From an uncultured Rhodocyclaceae bacterium (GTDB lineage Bacteria; Pseudomonadota; Gammaproteobacteria; Burkholderiales; Rhodocyclaceae): a stretch of DNA of 6,923 nt. The DNA lies in NCBI GenBank assembly GCA_937892345.1, contig CALAGF010000110.1:1-6923 (forward strand), given 5' to 3'. The notes under the pieces were generated by a model. The model worked only from the letters and a program-made list of their open reading frames with translations. It searched no databases and was not told the DNA's origin. This document shows, in pieces, positions 1 to 5,992 of the stretch. A program made the position numbers and the translations under genes. Every line of letters starts with the position of its first letter. Position 1 is the first letter of the stretch.

Positions 1-2
1 AA

Positions 3-137
3 TCGGTTACGCAGGCCGTAGGCCAGGGCGATGCGGTACTCCCGTTCCAGGATATTTTCAAACAGTGGGGAGCCGTGTGGGCCTCGGCACAGGACAAGGA
101 GGCACCGGGCAAGACCGGTGGCCGCAATGCCGGCTGA
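3..137 (+). CDS. C-terminal fragment of unidentified gene upstream of phaB
   Basis: An open frame enters from the left edge and ends at a TGA at 135-137, giving 44 residues that include LPFQDIFKQWGAVW and end GGRNAG. The frame is open from the first base, so the 5' part lies outside the window. It overlaps the start of the phaB-like frame by 11 nt, which suggests an operon with translational coupling. The amphipathic, Trp/Gln-rich tail and the phaB neighbour would suit a phasin or other PHA-granule protein, but no diagnostic motif is visible, so this is only a guess. The frame matches, without a stop, the open frame running off the right edge of the window. Confidence 0.5.
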   Translation, partial: SVTQAVGQGDAVLPFQDIFKQWGAVWASAQDKEAPGKTGGRNAG

Positions 138-243
138 ACAACGCACCGCCCTGGTCACGGGCGGCAACGGTGGCCTGGGCGAGGCCATCGCCCGGGCCTT
201 ACACGATGCTGGCCATACCGTGATCGTCGTCCACTCGCCAGGC
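127..243 (+). pseudogene. phaB: Truncated acetoacetyl-CoA reductase (short-chain dehydrogenase), N-terminal fragment only
   Basis: The frame starts MPAEQRTALVTGGNGGLG. TGGNGGLG is the TGxxxGxG dinucleotide-binding turn of classical short-chain dehydrogenases, followed by helix EAIARALHDAGH and strand TVIVVHSPG. This is the first beta-alpha-beta unit of PhaB/PhbB-type NADPH-dependent acetoacetyl-CoA reductases, which make (R)-3-hydroxybutyryl-CoA for polyhydroxybutyrate. The full family is about 245 residues, but here the resemblance stops after about 39 codons. The frame then continues to a stop at 346-348 with residues that are only the antisense of the neighbouring cyclase gene. The Asn-Ser-Tyr-Lys catalytic tetrad is absent, so the fragment cannot be active. 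No strong Shine-Dalgarno lies close to the ATG; AAGGAGG at 96-102 is too distant, although a GTG at 118 is in frame. The PhaB assignment rather than another SDR rests on a short stretch and is moderate. Confidence 0.65.
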
Positions 244-257
244 GGGCCACTGTCGGC

Positions 258-1868
258 TTATTGTGCGCAGCGCACTCGGCCGTGGCAATTTCCCGTCACT
301 CCTTGTGTGCAAGTGACTAGGTTGCGCCCGCCCTTCTTCGACTCGTAGAGCGCCTTGTCGGCACGTGCGACAAGGCTTGCCTCGGTATCCCCAAGCATCC
401 AGGCGGCCACGCCAAAGCTGCACGTCACCTTGCCCACGGAAGGAATGTCCGAACTTGCAATCAGGTTTCTGAGCTTCTCCGCAGCGGCCATGGCAGCCTC
501 GCAATCGTCGTCCCTGAGAAGCAGAACGAACTCTTCGCCACCCCAGCGGCCGAAGAAGTCTGTGACGCGAACCTCAGTGCTGACGAGATTAGCCAATGCC
601 TTCAGCACCTCGTCGCCAACATTGTGTCCGTAGGTATCATTGATGCGTTTGAAATGGTCGACATCGAACATGACCAGCGCCATCGGCGTGTTGGTCCGGC
701 GCTTCCTTTCTGCCTCATCCCCGAGCACCTTGGCGAACCGCAACCGGTTGTTGACGCCGGTCAGAGGGTCGGTAGTCGCCAAGTAGTCCTTCTCCTTCAA
801 CAATCGCTCTGCGATGTCGAGCAACTGATTGAAGCTCCGTGAGATGCGACCGATTTCATCCGGCGTGTCGGCAGGGATGCGAATTTGAAAATCCTGGCTG
901 GCAGCGATGAGCTCCATGCTTCCCAGTGCGCGATCCAGTGCGCGTAGCAAGGCAACGGTCGCCGATATGGCCATGATGACGACGGCAAGACCAATCCCCA
1001 GCGTAATGATCACTCCTAAACGCATGGAGCTTCGAAGTTGCGTGAGTTCGAGTTCCGCTTTTTTCTCGATTAACTCTAGCGAATAGTCCTCGACGACCTT
1101 CAGACGATCAACCGCCACGGTTGCCATTGACCACCAGGCTTGCACATCGAGCGTCTGCGGAAGCTTGCCAGCGGCGGCGATTTGCGCCAGTGTCTCCAGC
1201 GTCTGTGCAACTTCCAGTCCCGAGAACTCCTGGGCAAGCCTTTCGCGTAGTTCAGGCGACGCATCCAGTCCGAACTTGCGCAGTTCCTCCTCTTGGAGAC
1301 TCTTGAGACGGAATAGTCTATTGAGCACGACGGAATCGTCGCTCTTGTGTTCGGTCCAGTAGCCCAGAGTTGCCCGAATCTGTCCGAGATTCTCCTTTAC
1401 TGCCATTAGGTGCGTATGCGCAACCATGTCGGTCTTGGCAACGGCTGCTTCGGGCTCACTGGTAAGTCGATCCATTTCGTCGGCGAGACGCTGGAGCAGC
1501 TTGCTGTAGCTGTCTAGGATCGCCAGGGGCGTTATCCTCCCCGTCGCCGCTTCCGTCCGCAGTTGGGTAAGAGCCATGCCAAGACTGGCGATGTCGCCAC
1601 GGATTCCGGCTAGAGCCGCATCGGTATGCCGAACTTGTTCGGCGAGCGCTTGGGCATTTGTTTTGGAATGGTTGATGGCCGTCATGCCGCGCTCTCTCTG
1701 CAACTCGTGCGCAGCATGGGAAAGAGCGACGACAGCGCTGACGTTTCGCACCACTGCCTCGATAGCTTGGGACTGCGTTAGGTAAGCCTTGTATTGGAGC
1801 CACAGGGCGAGGAACATGCCCGAGACGGCCACTAACCCAAGCAGCAGGATTTTTTGTCGCAGTGTCAT
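258..1868 (-). CDS. Membrane diguanylate cyclase with NIT-like sensor, HAMP and GGEEF domains
   Basis: This 536-residue protein is predicted to make cyclic di-GMP from two GTP at the inner membrane, coupling an external signal to biofilm or motility control. Residues ~7-25 form a first membrane helix. Residues ~30-275 are a helical sensor with LQRERGMTA at 56-64, the signature of nitrate/nitrite-sensing NIT domains. Residues ~283-308 are a second membrane helix, ~305-357 a HAMP linker ending DEIGRISRSFNQLL, and ~360-517 a GGDEF domain. The domain starts DPLTGVNNR and contains FDVDHFKRINDTYGH and the active-site GGEEF at 443-447. RVTD at 434-437 is an intact inhibitory I-site (RxxD), so product feedback is expected. 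All catalytic features look intact. The ~19 residues after the domain are low in character and may come from a rearranged 3' end. There is only a weak ribosome site before the ATG, and an IS5-family element lies 18 bp upstream, so the native promoter has been displaced. NIT specificity for nitrate/nitrite is family knowledge, not shown here. Confidence 0.93.
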   Translation of the reverse strand: MTLRQKILLLGLVAVSGMFLALWLQYKAYLTQSQAIEAVVRNVSAVVALSHAAHELQRERGMTAINHSKTNAQALAEQVRHTDAALAGIRGDIASLGMALTQLRTEAATGRITPLAILDSYSKLLQRLADEMDRLTSEPEAAVAKTDMVAHTHLMAVKENLGQIRATLGYWTEHKSDDSVVLNRLFRLKSLQEEELRKFGLDASPELRERLAQEFSGLEVAQTLETLAQIAAAGKLPQTLDVQAWWSMATVAVDRLKVVEDYSLELIEKKAELELTQLRSSMRLGVIITLGIGLAVVIMAISATVALLRALDRALGSMELIAASQDFQIRIPADTPDEIGRISRSFNQLLDIAERLLKEKDYLATTDPLTGVNNRLRFAKVLGDEAERKRRTNTPMALVMFDVDHFKRINDTYGHNVGDEVLKALANLVSTEVRVTDFFGRWGGEEFVLLLRDDDCEAAMAAAEKLRNLIASSDIPSVGKVTCSFGVAAWMLGDTEASLVARADKALYESKKGGRNLVTCTQGVTGNCHGRVRCAQ

Positions 1869-1885
1869 TCTATGCCCGTAACTGC

Positions 1886-1906
1886 CCTAGCAGGCTGCTG
1901 AAATAC
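1886..1906 (+). repeat. Left terminal inverted repeat of the IS5-family element (with CTAG)
   Basis: These 21 bases are the perfect reverse complement of 3188-3208. Of them, 1887-1890 (CTAG) may be target duplication and 1886 a chance extension. Just inside, pairing breaks down apart from a short C-rich stretch. Confidence 0.93.
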
Positions 1907-3203
1907 TTCCCCATCCTGTCGACGAAACAGCGGGTTTGATCGTTATAGAGATTCACCGAGATTACCGAGAGCACAAAGCGGATCATGCGCGGAGCCGACA
2001 CCTTCACCGAGAGTTTGTTTACGATGCGTCGCCTGGACGACTTTGTGCCGGCGCAGCACCCGTTGCGGCCGATCCGGGCGATGGTGAATCGGGCGCTCAA
2101 GGATATCGAACCCCTGCTCAGCGGCATGTATGCCGCCGACGTCAAAGGCGGTCGCCCCAGCATTGCCCCGGAGAAACTCCTGCGTGCCATGCTGCTGCAA
2201 ATCTTCTACAGCATTCGCTCGGAACGGCAATTGATGGAGCAGACCCAGTACAACCTGCTCTTTCGCTGGTTCATCGGCCTATCGATGGACGATGCAGTCT
2301 GGGTGCCCACCGTCTTCACCAAGAATCGCGAACGCCTGATTGCCCACGATGCCGTGATCGAACTCTTCAATGCGGTACTGGCCATTGCCGAGAAGCAGAA
2401 CTGGCTATCAGGCGAACATTTCAGTGTCGACGGCACGCTCATCCAGGCTTGGGCGGGACACAAGAGTTTCCTGCGCAAAGACGGCGGAGATGATGAAGGC
2501 GGCGGCAATTTCAAGGGCCAGTCACGCAGCAATGACACCCACGCCTCGCGTACCGACCCGGATGCCCGACTGTACCGCAAGGGCAATACCGCCAGTGAGT
2601 TGCGCTACATGGGACACACCTTGAGCGACAACCGCCACGGACTCATTGCCAGTGCGGTCGTGACCACGGCCGATGGCTATGCCGAGCGGGAAGTTGCCAA
2701 GGCCCTGATCGCCGATGCCCGCCAAGTCGCCGGCGAAACGGCTGAAATCACCCTCGGCGCGGACAAGGGCTACGATGCCCAGGAATTCATTGCGGCACTC
2801 ATCGAACTGAATGTCATTCCCCATGTGGCGCAGAACACCAGCCATCGCCGTTCTGCCGTGCCGGACGACATTGCCGGCAGTGACGGTTACGCGATCTCCC
2901 AGCAAAAGCGCAAACTCATCGAACAGGGATTCGGCTGGGCCAAGTTCATTGGGCCGATACGCCAGGTGATGGTGCGCGGACTGGAGAAGGTCGATCAGTT
3001 GTTCGTGCTGACCATGGCCGCCTACAACCTGACGCGCATGCGCTCCTTGGGAGCAATCCGTCCGCTGGGGGCAATATGATAGGAAAACACCTCGGAATCC
3101 CTGTAAAACACGTGCGAACGACCGAAAATCCGCTTCGCCTTACGAAAAACGACTCCGTTCCATGCCACCGTCTGCATTTGCAGGGCGGTATTTCAGCAGC
3201 CTG
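1891..3203 (+). mobile_element. Complete IS5-family insertion sequence (1313 bp)
   Basis: The element is bounded by perfect inverted repeats. The left end begins CAGGCTGCTGAAATAC at 1891-1906, and the right end, 3188-3203, is its exact reverse complement. Both are flanked by CTAG (1887-1890 and 3204-3207), which fits the YTAR 4-bp target duplication known for IS5-type elements. Because CTAG is palindromic, it could equally be the outer part of the inverted repeat, so the true boundary is uncertain by a few bases. One transposase gene fills most of the element. A small direct repeat (GAGATTCACC then GAGATTACC) lies at 1948-1966 inside the left end. Both ends and the gene look intact, so the copy may be young and active. 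Confidence 0.92.
1985..3079 (+). CDS. IS5-family DDE transposase
   Basis: This 364-residue transposase should catalyse cut-and-paste or copy-type movement of its element by a DDE mechanism. The N-terminal region, residues ~1-110, is the all-helical domain of this family (DUF772-like), with GRPSIAPEKLLRAMLLQ at ~56-72 and LLFRWFIGL at 91-99. The catalytic domain (DDE_Tnp_1 type) shows Asp149 in HFSVDGTLIQAW, Asp260 in LGADKGYD, and Glu313 in KLIEQGFGWAK. The last is part of the Y/R-like C1 region that continues FIGPIRQVM…GLEKV. All three acidic residues are present and the frame is unbroken, so the enzyme is likely functional. The ATG at 1985 gives the usual start MRGADTFTESLFTMRRLDDF; no strong ribosome site precedes it, as is common for transposases. 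The tail SLGAIRPLGAI contains a small internal duplication. Confidence 0.95.
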   Translation: MRGADTFTESLFTMRRLDDFVPAQHPLRPIRAMVNRALKDIEPLLSGMYAADVKGGRPSIAPEKLLRAMLLQIFYSIRSERQLMEQTQYNLLFRWFIGLSMDDAVWVPTVFTKNRERLIAHDAVIELFNAVLAIAEKQNWLSGEHFSVDGTLIQAWAGHKSFLRKDGGDDEGGGNFKGQSRSNDTHASRTDPDARLYRKGNTASELRYMGHTLSDNRHGLIASAVVTTADGYAEREVAKALIADARQVAGETAEITLGADKGYDAQEFIAALIELNVIPHVAQNTSHRRSAVPDDIAGSDGYAISQQKRKLIEQGFGWAKFIGPIRQVMVRGLEKVDQLFVLTMAAYNLTRMRSLGAIRPLGAI

Positions 3204-3354
3204 CTAGGCAGGGTCTGAAAGCAGGGCATTTTATGTCGAAACCAAGCGGACGGCTGGCTGCTTGTGGCCGGTAGCACCCACCAGTCTCTGCGTCACAATG
3301 CGGAGCTTCAAAAATAACGGATGGTTGGAGCATCTATCTAGGAATATCTACCTC
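3080..3354. other. Non-coding stretch: IS5 right end and intergenic DNA
   Basis: From 3080 to 3187 this is the untranslated right end of the IS5-family element. From 3208 to 3354 I see no credible gene. Short frames here, such as one from 3233 and one from 3262, lack ribosome sites and any family resemblance. If the IS is removed in thought, 3208 onward becomes the original upstream region of the cyclase gene, read leftward. In that direction a TAAAAT sequence (complement of ATTTTA at 3229-3234) could have served as its -10 box, but I see no convincing -35. Confidence 0.6.
3188..3208 (-). repeat. Right terminal inverted repeat of the IS5-family element (with CTAG)
   Basis: This reads GTATTTCAGCAGCCTG followed by CTAG and one more paired base, a perfect inverse of 1886-1906. 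It lies 108 bp beyond the transposase stop codon. Confidence 0.93.
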
Positions 3355-3382
3355 TTGACAAACAACTCTCGCCGGCTAAACT
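3355..3382 (+). promoter_or_regulatory. Sigma70-like promoter of the unknown 326-aa gene
   Basis: A perfect -35 hexamer TTGACA (3355-3360) is followed by a 16-nt spacer and TAAACT (3377-3382, 4 of 6 to consensus). Transcription would start near 3389, leaving a leader of only about 18 nt before the ATG at 3407. The spacer contains GCCGGCT, shared with the region before istA. Confidence 0.65.
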
Positions 3383-3388
3383 GTTTAG
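3376..3388. promoter_or_regulatory. Operator-like palindrome over the -10 box
   Basis: CTAAACTGTTTAG is a perfect inverted repeat with 6-bp arms and one central base, lying across the proposed -10 element and start site. A bound protein here would block RNA polymerase. The downstream gene has a possible DNA-binding N-terminal region, so autoregulation is a reasonable inference but untested. Confidence 0.45.
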
Positions 3389-3406
3389 AACTTCTACCAA
3401 AATGCC

Positions 3407-4387
3407 ATGCCGCGACCCCGATCCCCACAGAGCGACCACGATTTCCTGGCCCGCGAAATTGCCGCCTTGACCCAAGGCCAATCCCGCTCGTGGGCGCACA
3501 TCGGTTATTTACTGGATCGTATCGACCAAACTGATTACTGGCGAAATGAGGCCAAGTCCTTCACCGAATGGCTGAAAGGCCACGCTGAAAGCCTGGGACT
3601 CAAGGAATCAACGCTCTGGCGCTACCTGACCGCTGGCCGCTACTACATCAAGTTACGCGAGGCGCTCACAGGGCGCGGCGTTTCCTGCCCCCCACTGGGG
3701 GAACTTCCTGACAAGGTAAGCCCTGAGAACCTCGAACTTCTTTCCAAGTTGGCTCGGGTCGCCCCGGATAACGCCCTGCAACGCCTGGCTGAACAGGTAA
3801 TCTCGGGTGGCATTACCCGTGCGGAACTACGCACGGTATGGCAAGCCTATCGTCCTGCGCTTGGCGGGCGGACCGCCCGCGGCCTTGGTGTTCCGCCACC
3901 ACGTATCAACTTGCGCAACCGTGAGCAGTTCGAGAGCCTAACCGAAGCCATGGTCTTGACGTCGTTGGCTTCAGGAGATCCAAGTTGGTCCGGGATTCGG
4001 AATCCCGATCTCTACGAACTCTTTATGCACATTAGCCCAGAAAGTGATGGTGCAACCCCTCGCCGCTACATATTCGACGCCGTTGCCGTTATTAGGGATC
4101 GCAAGAGTGATCCACTACAAATCCACGGCATCGAGATAGCGGGTGGATTTCATGTGAACTGGTCAGGGAAACTGGAAGGGATGGCGCCGTATTTCAATTT
4201 CCTCTGGATTGCCGTTCCAGAGCAGGCGGAGCGGATTGAGAAACTGACCGTCCCCGACTTCGTGGGCATCCTGCGGGTGATGAGCGGTCATGTCGTTGTT
4301 GAACGCCCGCCACGGCAATCCGATCTGCTAGGAGGCCGTGTTCTGGAAATGACCAAGGGGCTGCTGCTGAAATCCCTCAAGCGGTGA
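3407..4387 (+). CDS. Unknown protein: likely DNA-binding N-terminus plus nuclease-fold-like C-terminus
   Basis: I do not recognise this 326-residue protein. Residues ~12-80 are helical, with SWAHIGYLLDRID and SFTEWLKGHAESLGLKEST, then LWRYLTAGRYY. The GLKESTLWRYL stretch looks like the recognition part of a helix-turn-helix. Residues ~105-150 are a second helical segment (DNALQRLAEQVISGGITRAE). Residues ~170-300 look like an alpha/beta domain with YIFDAVAVIRD (221-231), HGIEIAGG (240-247), YFNFLWIAVPEQ (262-273) and VGILRVMSGHVVVER (286-300). That order of strands is like MmcB-type and other PD-(D/E)XK nuclease folds, where D…ExK would be catalytic; here the motif reads E-I-A, so the lysine is missing and activity is doubtful. 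The start is the only usable ATG, because an in-frame stop lies at 3386-3388; no Shine-Dalgarno is visible. The gene has its own promoter and ends 56 bp before istA. It could be a regulator or accessory protein of the IS21 element, or an unrelated resident gene. Confidence 0.8.
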   Translation: MPRPRSPQSDHDFLAREIAALTQGQSRSWAHIGYLLDRIDQTDYWRNEAKSFTEWLKGHAESLGLKESTLWRYLTAGRYYIKLREALTGRGVSCPPLGELPDKVSPENLELLSKLARVAPDNALQRLAEQVISGGITRAELRTVWQAYRPALGGRTARGLGVPPPRINLRNREQFESLTEAMVLTSLASGDPSWSGIRNPDLYELFMHISPESDGATPRRYIFDAVAVIRDRKSDPLQIHGIEIAGGFHVNWSGKLEGMAPYFNFLWIAVPEQAERIEKLTVPDFVGILRVMSGHVVVERPPRQSDLLGGRVLEMTKGLLLKSLKR

Positions 4388-4392
4388 TTTTT

Positions 4393-4418
4393 TTGAGAAC
4401 AATAATCTAGCCGGCTAA
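4393..4418 (+). promoter_or_regulatory. Promoter/operator-like block before istA, matching the one at 3355
   Basis: TTGAGA (4393-4398), 11 nt, then GCCGGCTAA (4410-4418) repeats the design at 3355-3379 (TTGACA, 10 nt, GCCGGCTAA). TAGCCGGCTA at 4408-4417 is a perfect 10-bp palindrome. The -35-like hexamer is good, but the expected -10 position has no clear TATAAT-like sequence, so promoter strength is uncertain. The shared block suggests a common binding site. Confidence 0.5.
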
Positions 4419-4431
4419 TCCTATGCCGAAC

Positions 4432-4436
4432 AGGAG
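4432..4436 (+). promoter_or_regulatory. Ribosome binding site that sets the istA start
   Basis: AGGAG at 4432-4436 lies 7 nt before the ATG at 4444. The alternative in-frame ATG at 4423 has no such site and sits directly after the palindromic block. This favours 4444 as the real start. Confidence 0.75.
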
Positions 4437-4443
4437 ATTGCCC

Positions 4444-5964
4444 ATGAAACAGATTCGTGACGTGCTGCGGCTTGCCCTCGAGAACGGGTTGAGCCAGCGG
4501 CAAATCAGCGCCTGCCTCGGAATCGCCCGCGGTTCCGTCAAGGATTACCTGACCCGTTCTGCGGCGGCAGGACTATCTTGGCCGCTACCCATCGACATTG
4601 ATGACGCAGCCCTGGAGCGGCGACTGTTTCCGCCATTGTCGGTCTTGGAGAATGGCCGTAAGCCCGAACCGGACTGGGCCGAGATTCACGAAGCCATGAA
4701 ACTCAAGGGTGCAACCCTGCAAGGGGTTCACTTGGAATATCTGGCCTGCCACCCTGATGGGCTTGCTTACAGTTCGTTCTGTCAGGTTTACCGAGACTTC
4801 AAGCAGACCCTCAAACGCTACATGCGCCAGACGCACGCTGCCGGCGACAAGGTATTTGTCGATTATGCCGGGCCGACGCTACCCGTCATTGATCCCAAGA
4901 CCGATGAGAAAAGGATGGCGCAAATATTTGTCGGCGTGCTGGGAGCATCCAGCTACATCTATGCCGAAGCGGTTTGGAGCCAGCAACTGCCCAACTGGAT
5001 CGCATCCCATGTCCGAATGTTCGAGCATTTCGGCGGCGTGCCGCAGGTCGTCGTCTGCGACAACCTGAAATCGGCAGTAACCAGGGCCAGCCGGACGGAT
5101 CCTGATGTTCATCCGACCTACCTGGATATGGCATCCCATTACGGCACCGTAATCTTCCCCGCGCGGCCCTACAAGCCAAAGGACAAGTCCAAGGCGGAAA
5201 ACGGTGTGCTGATCGTTGAACGCTGGATCATGTTCCGTCTGCGCAAACGGGTCTTTACCAGCCTGGCGGAACTCAACCGGGCGATTTCGGATTTGCTGAC
5301 CGATGCAAACAGCCGCCCTTTCCAGAAACTCAAGGGCTGTCGCCGTGAGGCATTTGAGAAGCTGGATCGCCCGGCATTAAAGCCGTTGCCGCAGACGCGC
5401 TACGCCTTCACCGAGTTCCTGCGACTACGAGTCGGACTCGATTACCACATCGAAATTGCCGCCCACCATTACAGTGTCCCGTGTGTCCTGGTTCGTCAGG
5501 CGGTGGATGTCCGGCTGACGGCTGACACGGTGGAGGTGCTGCACGGCGGCCGGCGAGTGGCCAGCCATGCTCGCGGCCATGGCCCCGGAAGGACCACGGA
5601 CCCCCTGCACATGGATCCTGCTCACCGACATCTGGAGACCTGGACCATCGAGGACGAATTGGACTGGGCCATTTCAGTCGGGCCGAACACCCACATGTTC
5701 CTGCAAGGAATGTTCGCTCGGAAGGTGCGCCGGGACATGGCCTACCGTTCGGTGGCGGCCCTGAAATCCGTGGCGCGGGAGGTGGGGCCGGAACGTCTGG
5801 AAGCCGCCTGCACGCGCGCCCTGCAAATCGGTGCGACGGAGATCCACAACGTGAAATCCATCCTGCGCACGAACATGGATCGCATGGCGTTGCCGGAGCC
5901 AGCCCATGAGGAGGCGACCTTCGATCATCCCAACGTGCGCGGCGCCGGCTATTACTGCCATTGA
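4444..5964 (+). CDS. istA: IS21-family transposase IstA
   Basis: This 506-residue DDE recombinase carries out strand cleavage and transfer for the IS21 element, working with IstB. It starts MKQIRDVLRLALENG, as is usual for IstA. A helix-turn-helix at ~14-38 (GLSQRQISACLGIARGSVKD) binds the element ends. The retroviral-integrase-like core has Asp140 in KVFVDYAG, Asp206 in VVVCDNLKSAV and Glu252 in KDKSKAENGV, so the triad is complete. PARPYKPKDKSKAENG is a strong family hallmark. The C-terminal ~190 residues include the beta-rich Mu-C-like part (YHIEIAAHHYSVP) and a tail that may contact IstB. An ATG 21 nt upstream (4423) is in frame but lacks a ribosome site. istB begins 28 nt after the stop, consistent with one transcript. 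Confidence 0.95.
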   Translation: MKQIRDVLRLALENGLSQRQISACLGIARGSVKDYLTRSAAAGLSWPLPIDIDDAALERRLFPPLSVLENGRKPEPDWAEIHEAMKLKGATLQGVHLEYLACHPDGLAYSSFCQVYRDFKQTLKRYMRQTHAAGDKVFVDYAGPTLPVIDPKTDEKRMAQIFVGVLGASSYIYAEAVWSQQLPNWIASHVRMFEHFGGVPQVVVCDNLKSAVTRASRTDPDVHPTYLDMASHYGTVIFPARPYKPKDKSKAENGVLIVERWIMFRLRKRVFTSLAELNRAISDLLTDANSRPFQKLKGCRREAFEKLDRPALKPLPQTRYAFTEFLRLRVGLDYHIEIAAHHYSVPCVLVRQAVDVRLTADTVEVLHGGRRVASHARGHGPGRTTDPLHMDPAHRHLETWTIEDELDWAISVGPNTHMFLQGMFARKVRRDMAYRSVAALKSVAREVGPERLEAACTRALQIGATEIHNVKSILRTNMDRMALPEPAHEEATFDHPNVRGAGYYCH

Positions 5965-5992
5965 TCCAAGACGACTTTTTTAGGAGACGACG

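Noticed and set aside
31..348. 105-residue plus-strand frame as one gene
   Set aside because: Only the part from 127 to about 243 resembles a protein family. Upstream residues are another frame of the gene ending at 137, and downstream residues are antisense of the cyclase.
1936..2493. 185-residue frame inside the transposase gene
   Set aside because: It is an alternative reading frame of the IS5-family transposase. No slippery sequence or family feature supports a frameshifted product, and the main frame is complete.
3314..3324. ATAACGGATGG as an IS21 left-end repeat
   Set aside because: It matches ATAACGGGTGG at 6836-6846 at 10 of 11 bases but in direct, not inverted, orientation, and no 23-bp neighbours are seen. 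It is likely chance.
3262..3534. 90-residue frame overlapping the start of the unknown gene
   Set aside because: It has no ribosome site, no recognisable motif, and it crosses the promoter and start of the better-supported gene at 3407.
4381..4394. T-run after the unknown gene as an intrinsic terminator
   Set aside because: Seven T residues follow the stop codon, but no GC-rich hairpin precedes them.
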